From Bimuria novae-zelandiae CBS 107.79 (lineage: Eukaryota; Ascomycota; Dothideomycetes; Pleosporales; Didymosphaeriaceae): 64,000 nt of DNA. This document shows, in pieces, positions 55,630 to 64,000 of the stretch (position 1 is the stretch's first letter; each line of letters starts with the position of its first letter). The notes beneath the pieces were generated by a model. That model was not told the origin of the DNA, did no database searches, and worked only from the letters and a program-made list of their open reading frames with translations. The stretch lies in contig ML976674.1 of assembly GCA_010015655.1 (NCBI GenBank), forward strand, positions 493,066-557,065, in the 5' to 3' direction. The translations under genes were made by a program, and so were the position numbers.

Positions 55630-55922
55630 TCATAGCAATCCTCCACAACCACAACTCTCACTCCACTCCGGCCGCTCGAACTCATCCTTACACTCATAGC
55701 AGATATACAGCACCATCCGCGGAGGAGTTAGCGGCCCCGCTCCTACTCCTTCTTCTTTCCTTTCATCACGGACGGTTTTTGCTTCTGCGCCTGTTCCGCT
55801 AGCCTCGCTTGGTCTCTTTGTCACTTGGCGTCGTTCTTGTAGTTATGCGTGTAAGAGCCGGGAATGTCGCCGGTTACGGTCTTCCAGTAGGGGATTTCGG
55901 AGTAGTCGTTTTTCTTGGGCAT
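55630..55922 (-). CDS. Small Cys-rich protein, frame disrupted (paralogue 1)
   Basis: The ATG at 55922 opens a 33-codon frame (MPKKNDYSEIPYWKTV ... YKNDAK) that ends at 55821. An overlapping frame (55824-55630) carries the rest: a Lys/Glu-rich linker and VLYICYECKDEFERP ... ESCGCGGLL, a C-x2-C ... C-x-C cluster. The paralogue at 56829-57044 has its parts in one frame, so this copy probably carries a frameshift, or a splice that I could not find. The Cys spacing suggests a small zinc ribbon. Function unknown. Confidence 0.5.
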
Positions 55923-56828
55923 TGTCGTGGTGGTAGTGCGATGGGGGAATGATGTAGTGATGAAGTTTGGAGATGAGCTGTTGGTCTGGGTATAGAAATG
56001 GAAATAGCTGAATTCCATAAGTGGAGTTAAGTTGGTGGGGTGTTCGTATTATATAGGAAGGGGTGGTGGGGAAAGGAAAGACGGTGTGAGACAATAGCAA
56101 ATGTGGAACTGAGAAGAATGGAAGAGGAATAGAAGGGTTTCAGAGCGGTTCAAACATCGAGTTTTGCAGGAGATGCTGTGGGTTGCTACTTCGGTTGATG
56201 TGGACGGAGCTAGAAGTGGCTCTGTGTCTTGGATGGAAGGTTTTTTTTCGTGTGGTGGGTTTGCTTGGTCTAGGCCGGTTTCGAGGGCTCTTATTCCCAG
56301 AGATGGATGACTAGAGTGGACCTCCTATCGTGCTAAGAGAATCATTGCATCTAATGCCTGGATAGTTCCGGCCGCCTTACACTGGGGCTGTTGCTACTCA
56401 TCGCTCCTGCGAGATGGAATGCTGTGGTTGCCGTATAACTTGGCATTTGCACATTAGAGAACTGTAGATAGATGCATAATGAGGAATAGGGTGATAGAAA
56501 ACTCGTCATTTTACTGGTAAAAAAAAAACTCCTCGTAAAGATACACATGAGTTAGGTCACGTGAACCGAAGTAATCCATCCATTCATCGAAATCTAGAAG
56601 CTTGAAAACCCTCTTAAGAACCGTTTAAGCAATTAATGCTTCAAGAAACATAGTAATGTAGAGTGCGATGAGGTACAATATGATCTTAAATTTGATTCGT
56701 AAACACCGAGATTCTAGCAAAGCGAATGACACTCCCCATTTCCACTCCCACGAAATGGCACATCTTCGACCCCTTATTCCGACCTGCCCTCTCTACCAAA
56801 TTACACGAACTACCTACACCAATAGATG
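55923..56828. other. Intergenic between the two small Cys-rich genes
   Basis: About 900 bp with low-complexity patches (A run at 56520, T run at 56243). No further gene supported. Confidence 0.4.
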
Positions 56829-57044
56829 CTACAACTCCATGACCGGACCTCTACAACCGCACTTCGTGCTGCCCTTCGGGAGTTGAGCTTCGTTCTTACA
56901 GTCGAAGCAGATATGCAGCACCTTCGGTCCCGTCGGCGGCGGGGGCGACGGCGGGGTATCCTGCTTGTGGAAATTCACGTATTGCATGTAGTAGCGGGAT
57001 GTCCTGTCCTCGCGGGACATCTCGGGCTTCTTTTCCCATGGCAT
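56829..57044 (-). CDS. Small Cys-rich protein (paralogue 2)
   Basis: A 71-codon frame from an ATG. It starts MPWEKKPEMSREDRTSRYY, has a PPSPPPPTGP linker and ends in VLHICFDCKNEAQLPKG followed by a Cys-Gly-Cys pair. The C-x2-C and C-x-C pairs align with the neighbouring gene 900 bp away, and both end in a Gly-rich tail. The pattern looks like a minimal zinc ribbon; no known family is recalled. Tandem placement suggests duplication. It is short, so coding status needs transcript support. Confidence 0.6.
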   Translation of the reverse strand: MPWEKKPEMSREDRTSRYYMQYVNFHKQDTPPSPPPPTGPKVLHICFDCKNEAQLPKGSTKCGCRGPVMEL

Positions 57045-57795
57045 TGTTGCTGGAGAATGGGATTGGTGAGTATTTGCGAATTTGTGAGTTGTTGATGATG
57101 TGGAACGTTTTTCGGAATTGGGGGTTGAAATTGGAGGCGTGAGTGTGGGTTGCGCTGTTTGCGTGGGCGGGGGTGATGGAGAGGAGTTGCTGTGGAAAGG
57201 GAGGGGGGGTTAAATATGGGGGATTAAAAGTGCGAGAGACACTTTGTTAGACAACTTCTAGCTGAATAGTGATGGGGTTCTAGACATTGGAGGGTGACAG
57301 GACGCCGGGGTATGAGGAAAAGACGTGGGTTTTATCCATCAGTGAGACAGTCTGCTTCAAGGCGTTTATTTGAGTGGCCGGGTATTGGTGGATTGGGAGT
57401 CTCTTGGTTGAGCAGGACCTTTTTCGAGCTCCATTTTATTATCATTATGGAAATTATATGGATCGATATTATTAATTTCAAGACAACCGCAATCGATACG
57501 CAGGTGGAGTTTATGCTCCATACATGCAGGAAGCACCCTGGAACTGCCCGGCGCCAACCAAACTACGCAGCAGCATGGACTAATAACGAATCGAATCCAG
57601 CACGCGCGCCTGTTCTGGTGTGCCCTATTACTGGTTTAAGTACCATACTGTCGATACGCACTGGTTAGTTGCAATGCAAATAAAATCACAATATTAATCT
57701 GTCCCAATGCGCTATGCCCGTGAAATCAGATTGAACCCTTAAAACTCCCGCGGTCTAGAATCATTAATGTTGTTATCAAGCATTGAATGAATCTG
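57045..57795. other. Intergenic, no gene seen
   Basis: About 750 bp, mostly upstream of the small Cys-rich gene. A 124-codon plus frame (57294-57668) is not convincing. Confidence 0.4.
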
Positions 57796-58140
57796 CTAGT
57801 AGAGGGTTGCCCCAAAGCTATCCAGTCCATAGACATACATCATCTCGTGCAAGATAACTGCCCAGGATGCCATTAATTCTGAGAAATACCTACATCCCAG
57901 TCGATCTCGTATCCATACTAGAGGCGCCGTCTTGCGCGGTGTAGGAGAGCCGTCCGAGATAAGATTGAAGCAGGTCATGTTGCTGTCGGTAGTAGCGTAG
58001 CTGTAAATTGACAGATTCGAGAGATTCGAGATGTCAAGCTCGAAATAAGATGCGAAACACAATTGCGACCACCACCATTCCGCCATACACAAGCCCATGT
58101 GTTCCCAGGTACCAGAACCGCATAAATAAACAATCGCCAC
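57796..58140 (-). pseudogene. Metalloprotease-like remnant
   Basis: The minus frame has no ATG at its start. It holds NMTCFNLISDG ... WIRDRLGCRYF ... ASWAVILHEMMYVYGLDS. The HEMMY block looks like a zincin HExxH motif in which the second His is Tyr, a CAC-to-TAC change. The flanking hydrophobic helix and the following YGLD fit secreted fungal metalloproteases. Decayed and partial; the family is not certain. Confidence 0.4.
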
Positions 58141-58439
58141 CCTCCCAAAGTCATCCGGTCCACATCCACACCTCGGCTACGATTTTTCTTGAAAAACACT
58201 TATGGCGCGTTGACAAACATGCGGATCTGGCAAGCGGAGTTCATCACGTCTGCGCAGATGATTTTCTCCCCATGGCCCAAGAACCATCCGTAGCTTCACG
58301 CTGGTATCCCGCCATTCAACCTCAAACTTCACCCTCTTCTCGCTGGCACCGCCGCCTTCACCGACTGCACGCGATGTACGGCTCTTCTCTGCTTTCGTAA
58401 GCCGTGCGATGATGGACACTCCCTTAAGTTTTTGGCCGG

Positions 58440-58853
58440 TCAGCCGATTTCCAGCCGGGCCCTAACCAGTGAACCATGGCAATCTTGGTGCCTCTTTGGA
58501 TCAGGATATGGCACTGAGTGGGTCTGAATGTAGATGTGTTTGATCTTGCCCAGGCAAACCATCCGGTTAGAATTGTCTTGGACGACTTGAACTTGAAATC
58601 CCAGACATTGCGGCTCGTGCTCGTGAATGAAGAATTGGCATTGCTCAATTTCGTCAGGGTTGTTGGAAAGTGCTGCATCCCACCTGAGAAGCACCTCAAA
58701 CGATTGGCGGTCGGTTATCGAGTTGACGAGCAGGAAGCCCTCGCCCGTCCGCATGTACTGCTCGCGCAGCGCCGAGTACCCCTCTTGGCTGGCTGTGTCG
58801 AGCACTCGTTTTAGACAAGAGAGGAGGCTCAGAAATTGTTGCTTGTCGGGCAA
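58440..58853 (-). pseudogene. Ras-like GTPase fragment
   Basis: About 40 residues (58808-58690) match the Ras switch II and helix region: [20 protein letters not shown], then [17 protein letters not shown]. Ras proteins have DTAGQE here; this copy reads DTASQE, losing the key Gly. No P-loop exon lies upstream in the frame and the NKxD region is missing. The downstream 95 residues are unrelated to Ras (ending [18 protein letters not shown]). A broken duplicate or a shuffled exon are both possible. Confidence 0.6.
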
Positions 58854-59524
58854 CCTAAAAAATTCGCAGTGATAACCGGAGATGTGGAAGGGTAGATATC
58901 GTGTCCTGGAATGATTGGGGAAGTCTTCAAGCCCCTAAGAAATCAGGGCATGGATAGCTAACGGCGCGGTATAGGCGCTCGACGATGAACTCAGTGTCCG
59001 TAAGTTGCCTGGTCAACTCCAGGCTCTCGGATGTATTGCTTCGCTGTCTCGTAATTCTTTGGCTCCTTGCAAGCCCAGAGCTTGAATAGCACGAAGAGTT
59101 TATTATTAATAGTGCCGTCGAGAATAGGGCTTCATGCCCTTGGTCAACCGGGCCATATTGGATGTGAACGGGCCGCTTCCACTCTTGAATGAGTCTAGCG
59201 ATCGGGTACGTGATAATTACGTGTCTTATCCATCTGTTCAACAATCTTCGTGGCGGCTGGGCTGCCGCCACGTCGTCCTCCAGATTTTTCACGGCGATGT
59301 CATCATCGAGTCCAGGAGGTGGCTTTACGCATGCTGATGACCTTCACATTAAAAGCTTTCTCCCTCTCTATGAGCCGCTTCTCTTGATGTTGCAAAAGGG
59401 CACCTTGCTAGAGCTTTCTGCGCTAGCTAGGGTTGATCCAAGCAGCCGAGCAGCTAAGCAGCTAAGCACGCGATCCCCTAAACCCCTAAATAGCTTAGCG
59501 TCTTAGTAAAGCTTCTTCTCCTTA
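58854..59524. other. Possible decayed gene, minus strand, then left flank of the transposon
   Basis: A 121-codon minus frame (58927-59292) reads RRLLNRWIRHVIITYPIARL and HIQYGPVDQGHEALF, which has a protein-like composition but no family that I recognise. From about 59430 the sequence contains AGCTAAGCAGC-type words, then the transposon begins. Confidence 0.4.
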
Positions 59525-59577
59525 ACGTGTCGGATCAGTAACCTGCGCGGATCAGTAACCTGCGCACCCCACCAAAT
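59525..59577 (+). repeat. Left terminal inverted repeat
   Basis: Starts ACGTGTCGG at 59525 and matches the reverse complement of 61297-61349 for about 52 bases. It includes two tandem 17-bp words GGATCAGTAACCTGCGC. Confidence 0.93.
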
Positions 59578-59648
59578 CGACGCAGCTTCCTACACAATAG
59601 CTCAACAACGTGATGGTCAAATTTTCTATAGATAGATTCATATGATAG

Positions 59649-61268
59649 CTACGATCTCTGGGTACACTGAGTCCTTCTGTGGCCTTGCTCATGGCAGTTG
59701 CTGCATGTAGGTGGTGCTCGTGATCGTCCTGCACGGTCCTCCTGCTCTACCTGCTGGAGCACCCTTTCAGCCTCTGCAGCCAGCCTTCGACCTTCCTCAG
59801 CCTGTAGAGCCCCTCTAGAGGCAATATATTGTCTGCGCCTGTCCTGCCTTTGTCTACAGCGATAGTTAGCTGCTCGTAGCCTTCTATTTTCCTCTGCTAA
59901 GATCGTTGCTGAGTTCATTGCAAGCTGACAGCCTTTCACAAGCTGCGCGATAGCTTGACTTGTAGGGCTCTGAGACTGTCGCTGCAGACGATCACGTATA
60001 AGCCTAGCCTGCTGCTCAACCTGAGTAGTGGTGTGAGGCGTCCCAGCTGTCCATGCTGTCTCAGCGACAGTCTGTGGTGGTGACGGTGTCCTGACTACAG
60101 TCAGGCATGAGAGGACCCGATCTGGACAGAGAGGCACCAGCCCTGTCGCTCGAAAGCCAGCCTTAATGTTCTGCTCTGTGAAGACAGCCCTACGTATACG
60201 TGGGTAGATTGACAGGAACTCTTCTTTGTCTACATAATAGACACCTTGTCTAGCCAGCTCAGTCACCTCATGTCCGTACGCTGTCTTAAGAGGTGAGAAA
60301 CAGCTAACATCTAGAGGCTGTAAGAGGTGGCTCGTGTGGGCAGGCATACAGAGACTGATAATCCTGTGTGCCTTGCAGTACTGATCGAACTCAGGGGTAG
60401 CATGGCTGCTATGACCGTCTACAATGAGCAGCCGCCAGGTGCCTACTGTACGAGACTCTGTATGCCGATTGAAGTGCTCTAGCCAGGCGAACCCTAGGTT
60501 ATCTGTCGTCCAGCCATTGTCGCTAACAGCTAGTATCCAGCCAGCAGGTAGGTCGGTATACCAGCTGGCCTGGTGGAGCTTGCCAGGTAGGATGATGAAG
60601 GGTGTTATAGACCACCCAGCTGCGCAGACGGCTTCAATTGTCGTGACGTAGTCTCGATTGCCAGGCTCTAGGTGCACAGCCCTCCCTATAGTATCTGAGC
60701 TAGTCACTACTCTAGACGTAGAGGCGACCCCCATCATAAAGCCTTTCTCATCAAAATTGTAGATATCTGTATCGAGTATGCCGTATGTCTGTCGTGTCTC
60801 CTCCACAAGCTTGTACCAGGCAGAGATCTTGACAGGATCCTCGCAGAGCGCGCGCTGGCTGTGGAACCTCCTAGACCACTTAATCTGTAGGTCTGGCTGG
60901 GTGTTGATAAAGCGCGATACCCACTTCTTGCCTACAGGCTGTGGGGCAGGGATCTGGCCGCGCGCGGCGAGTAGATAATCGGCCATCCTACGTACGTCGA
61001 TGATATAAGGCGGAAATCCACGTCGGTCAAGGTCTAGAATCCACTCTACTAGAGCCTGCTCCTCTGTAGGGTGTAGCTTTCGATTTGGTGATCTTGTCTC
61101 ATGTTTTGGCTGGACACCTCGAAGGCGCGTCCGTAGTGTTGATTCTGGTACATTGTAGGTTGCTGCTAGCGCGCGTATAGACTTTGCTGATTTATTCTGA
61201 TAGGACGCGATTGCAAGACTTATTCTACCTTCTTGCGAGGGCTGTATAGGCTGCTGGCGTTGTGGCAT
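59649..61268 (-). CDS. Fot1/pogo-type transposase with C-terminal zinc knuckle
   Basis: 539 codons, ATG start, no stop. Residues 12-50 are a helix-turn-helix (SIRALAATYNVPESTLRTRL), then a CENP-B/HTH DNA-binding domain (about 65-135, ending VSRFINTQPDLQIKWSRR). The DDE core follows: IYNFDEKGF (first Asp, about 173), LLIVDGHSSHATPEFD (second, about 283) and LLQPLDVSCFSPLK (third, about 318). The C-terminal 100 residues are a coiled coil (RRLAAEAERVLQQVEQ) ending in a CCHC knuckle, CSNCHEQGHRRTQC. The protein cuts and pastes the element at TA sites. The 17-bp subterminal repeats are probable binding sites (inference). Confidence 0.93.
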   Translation of the reverse strand: MPQRQQPIQPSQEGRISLAIASYQNKSAKSIRALAATYNVPESTLRTRLRGVQPKHETRSPNRKLHPTEEQALVEWILDLDRRGFPPYIIDVRRMADYLLAARGQIPAPQPVGKKWVSRFINTQPDLQIKWSRRFHSQRALCEDPVKISAWYKLVEETRQTYGILDTDIYNFDEKGFMMGVASTSRVVTSSDTIGRAVHLEPGNRDYVTTIEAVCAAGWSITPFIILPGKLHQASWYTDLPAGWILAVSDNGWTTDNLGFAWLEHFNRHTESRTVGTWRLLIVDGHSSHATPEFDQYCKAHRIISLCMPAHTSHLLQPLDVSCFSPLKTAYGHEVTELARQGVYYVDKEEFLSIYPRIRRAVFTEQNIKAGFRATGLVPLCPDRVLSCLTVVRTPSPPQTVAETAWTAGTPHTTTQVEQQARLIRDRLQRQSQSPTSQAIAQLVKGCQLAMNSATILAEENRRLRAANYRCRQRQDRRRQYIASRGALQAEEGRRLAAEAERVLQQVEQEDRAGRSRAPPTCSNCHEQGHRRTQCTQRS

Positions 61269-61296
61269 GGCTGATTGTGTAGGACGCGTTGCGCGA

Positions 61297-61349
61297 TTTT
61301 GGTGGGGTGCGCAGGTTACTGATCCGCGCAGGTTACTGATCCGACACGT
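61297..61349 (-). repeat. Right terminal inverted repeat
   Basis: Mirror of the left TIR, ending CCGACACGT followed by TA. The internal end has one extra base (AAAATCG against AAATCG). Confidence 0.93.
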
Positions 61350-61475
61350 TAATAGTCTTTATTATTAAGCTCCTTAATTATTAACTAAGCGCTATAGTTA
61401 TAAGCTTAGTGCCCTTATAATTATTATATAATATACTTATTTTACCTTAATTAATAATTAAAGTAGTAAGCTATT

Positions 61476-61728
61476 TGTCTGCACAGCCTCGCCTTCCGCA
61501 CTAAGGGAACTGTGTAACCCTATCATACCCCTGTACCCCCTCACTTCTAGTTAACCTGATACTGTACCGAAACCCCTTCGCCTCCACACCACCTGGTACT
61601 CTATCACATCCACAAGAACTGGAAGGAAGGTATATAGAACTATCATAGCACACACACAAGACAAGACAGACACCAGATACCAAAGACAGAGAGTTACTTG
61701 TTTATTCCTTGCTACCTGTGAACCGACA
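61476..61728 (+). repeat. Solo LTR, family A copy 2 (253 bp), TSD CTATT
   Basis: Same family and length as 15066-15318: TGTCTGCAC start, GAACCGACA end. Flanked by CTATT on both sides (61471-61475 and 61729-61733). The different target duplication shows an independent insertion. It keeps CpA inside TA-rich flanks. Confidence 0.93.
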
Positions 61729-61733
61729 CTATT

Positions 61734-62844
61734 TTTTATTTTTTATTATTTTAATACTTATATCTTAATACTTATAACCTATAATAAAGCTAGATTATAT
61801 AATAACTGCTATAAAGCTCCTAGTAAGTAATTAACTTATAAATTATAATTTATTTTTACTTTAGTACGCGTAGCTTAAGTACTATATAAATACTTAAAAG
61901 ATATAAAGTTATATTAACTTTAAGGCTCTTAAGTAGATAAATATATATAATTAGGCTCTAGAGCTACTAGACCTAAATACTAATAGTAAGCCCTATATAT
62001 AATAGCCTAAGCGCTGTACGCTAGAGTCTACTTTTTATATTTAGCTTATAATAAAGCTTTAGGTACTTTAGAACTAAGTATATATTATAATTAATTTATA
62101 AAGCCTAGAGCTTATAATATTATAGTTAAGTAATTAGTAAACGCTATAGGCGCTAATAAAAGAATTAAAAAGTAATCTTTGCCTAAGCGATAATAATTAG
62201 AAGGAGCAGGTACGACATATATATAAAGTGGTTATCCTACGCCCACAAAGTGGCAGAATAACAGATATAACTAAATGGCTATCCAAATGGAATCGCGCAC
62301 ACGCTAACGCTGTGCTCCTAGATCTCTTAAAAATAAAGGGTATATTGCTAATAAAGGATTTCCTACGCTTAGCATTACGATATAACTATAAGTAGGCTTA
62401 GAAAGAGCTTAATAACCTAGCGCGACTAGGCGTAGTAGCAACTCTGTCTCTAGAAGGATATGCTCGATGGCTCGCGTAGCTTGACTAAACAACTAAGCAT
62501 GCAGGCATGTACGCTACGCTTGGTAGACGCACCCCTAATATAAACTATAAGTGCCTATATAAAGCAAATAGCTAGCATTAATAGAAGCCTATAGAGTGTA
62601 CCCGCTTATAGTACGCGCTCTAAGGAGAAGCATTTTATAAACTCTATAATAAATTTATAAATAAAGAGATTAGTAAAATAAAGAGTTAAATTTTAAAAGA
62701 TTAGTAAAGAGTGTTATTATTTAAGCTTACGTAAAAGGGGTAGATAGTAAACCTTATAAAATTTCTAAGAAATATTAAAATATAGAGTATAGTAAGCCTA
62801 TAGCTACCTATTCTTTTATTTATATACGTAGGTACTTGCGCGGG
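61734..62844. other. AT-rich RIP-like tract, island 2 left part
   Basis: TA-rich with no frames. A GC-better patch at about 62200-62560 has normal words but no recognised motif. Confidence 0.5.
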
Positions 62845-63086
62845 TGTTGATACGGCAATAGGCTGTTGGATCAAGACTTCGTTGCAACGATGTGGTGTTG
62901 ATTTGATTCTTAATTGCAGATCTATTGTGGTGGGCTGTTGTGAGAAGTATTTATTAAGCGTAGTTTGTCCCCTGCTAGCCCAATCAGGACTAGCGCAACA
63001 AACCACAGGTAAACTACGCAACAAACTGTAGGCAAACTACATAGTAGTAAAAGCCGTAGCAGTGTTACGCAGGTTTAAAGCCAACA
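62845..63086 (-). repeat. Copia LTR (3' LTR in element orientation)
   Basis: 242 bp with TGTTG/CAACA inverted termini: begins TGTTGATACGGC at 62845 and ends GCCAACA at 63086 on +. GC-normal compared with the adjoining body. Confidence 0.78.
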
Positions 63087-63239
63087 CTGGCTATCTTTTC
63101 TTTTATGCTACATGTGGCCAGTTCAGCCCAGAACGCTTAAATCTGCAATAAAACACAATCTATAATAGTTGCTAGTTTTCTAACCGGACTAGCGCTAGTG
63201 CGCGTCCTCTTAGTGCCTATCTCGCTACTCCTTTTATAG

Positions 63240-63960
63240 ACTTACTACTTCTTGCTATCGTGATTGTACTCTAGGGTGTTAATTTTAGCACGATTAACCC
63301 AGTCTTGCACGCGAAGCTTAAGCTAGTTATAATTAATAAGATACTTTATAGCTAAGTTAGAGCCAGCCTTAGTTATTAAGTCTGCTAGATTGTCACGTCT
63401 ATCGATCTAGCGGATGTCTATAAGATTATTACGCTTATAGGCCTCACGCAGAGCTATAATATTAATTATAAGGCGCTTCTCCTTAGTAGTACTAAGCTTA
63501 ATAAGGTAATTATATAAGGAGCGTGAGTTAGTGCATACGACGATAGAGATATTAGGGAGGTTAAGTCGCTGCATAATTATGTTAATTATACCGCTAATTA
63601 TAATTATAATGTTAACTCTATAGGCTATCGCGTAAATCTTAGATGCAAGAACGCTGCGAGTAACGCGCTTACACTTAATAAATAACTAGTAGATAATATT
63701 ACTAATAAACTTAAAGTTACAATTACTATTTTTAGTCTTATTACCAAGCGTGATTACGAAGCCTATTTATAATAACATGTCCTTATTATTAGTAAATAAT
63801 ACGTTAACAAAGGCGTATAGCTTTAAGTTACTTAAGTCTAGTAGGATAAAGTTAAGGCCGCGAGTGATATTCTCCTTTTACTAGATAATACGCTTATTTA
63901 ATCTAGTAATTTCTTCTTTTGTAGGCTTACTCGCTTAGGCTACAGCAGCGAGGTCGAAGC
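63240..63960 (-). pseudogene. Copia RNase H remnant
   Basis: Minus-strand reading gives LYAFVNVLFTNNKDML, then KCKRVTRSVLASKIYAIAY, SLYNYLIKLSTTKEKRLIIN and LREAYKRNNLIDIR. The same ordered blocks occur in the remnant at 17280-17800, with stops and a different degree of decay. This is the C-terminal domain of copia pol. Confidence 0.87.
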
Positions 63961-64000
63961 TCCCCTTAGGTTAATAGATTATTATAACGTAAGCACCTCA

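Larger units (their letters stand above)
59525..61349 (-). mobile_element. Fot1/pogo-type DNA transposon, apparently intact
   Basis: 1825 bp bounded by TA on both sides (59523-59524 and 61350-61351). Terminal inverted repeats of about 52 bp start ACGTGTCGGATCAGTAACC and are nearly perfect. Inside each TIR the 17-bp word GGATCAGTAACCTGCGC occurs twice in tandem. The single transposase frame is complete and free of RIP. TA duplication and the DDE transposase with CENP-B-like domain place it in the Tc1/mariner superfamily, pogo/Fot1 branch. Confidence 0.95.
62845..64000 (-). mobile_element. Ty1/copia relic, 3' end with LTR, runs off the window
   Basis: Minus strand: RNase H remnant at about 63240-63960, then a purine-rich tract (AAAAGAAAAGATAGCCAG) and an LTR at 63086-62845. 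The internal part is RIP-mutated; the rest of the element lies beyond 64000. Confidence 0.85.

Noticed and set aside
58927..59292. 121-codon minus frame as a full gene
   Set aside because: Protein-like composition but no family and no proper partner exons; kept only as a possible relic.

Overview
The window looks like genomic DNA of a filamentous ascomycete (Pezizomycotina, probably Dothideomycetes; the class is an inference). The reasons are short introns of about 45-110 bp with GT...AG ends and CTRAC-like branch points, a typical ascomycete housekeeping gene set, and long AT-rich tracts in which CpA/TpG has mostly become TpA. That last pattern is the signature of repeat-induced point mutation (RIP).

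Left accessory block (1-12.3 kb): a small C2H2 zinc-finger gene, a nine-exon NACHT/STAND gene of NLR type with a C-terminal C2H2 tail (969 aa; one intron splits the Walker A motif), a six-exon SNF2-RING ATPase (932 aa), and a SET-MYND gene. The SET-MYND gene has an in-frame TGA, a frame break, and an end that runs into the transposon island, so it is probably a pseudogene.

Transposon island 1 (about 12.3-25.6 kb): RIP-degraded DNA holding a Ty3/gypsy relic (CCHC knuckle and reverse transcriptase on +), then a 6.6-kb Ty1/copia element on the minus strand between two LTR copies. Two far less mutated solo LTRs with perfect 5-bp target duplications (15066-15318 and 20159-20616) were inserted later.

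Transition block (25.6-30 kb): a RING-finger ORF, a 51-bp tandem duplication, and an unusual array of about ten copies of a 16-bp motif (GCTARARATTGCAGTG, degenerate) between 27.95 and 29.84 kb. No annotated feature explains this array.

Housekeeping block (30-55.4 kb), compact and GC-balanced: monofunctional GAR synthetase (no AIRS domain), an inositol-polyphosphate 5-phosphatase, DCP1, mitochondrial ribosomal mS33, RNase III, an intron-containing tRNA-Gly(CCC), a FAT1-like acyl-CoA synthetase, a large membrane protein of unknown function, GET4, a DXO/RAI1 decapping enzyme, an acidic hypothetical protein, exocyst SEC15 and saccharopine reductase LYS9. Three of these (DCP1, RNase III, DXO/RAI1) act in RNA processing or turnover, but nothing suggests an operon-like unit.

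Right accessory block (55.4-64 kb): two small paralogous Cys-rich (zinc-ribbon-like) ORFs, decayed gene remnants (a Ras-like piece and a metalloprotease-like piece), an intact Fot1/pogo-type DNA transposon with TIRs and TA duplication (59525-61349), a second copy of the 253-bp solo LTR, and the 3' end of another minus-strand copia relic that leaves the window.

All gene models come from reading the sequence. Splice junctions were chosen so that frames and family motifs stay continuous; none is backed by RNA data.
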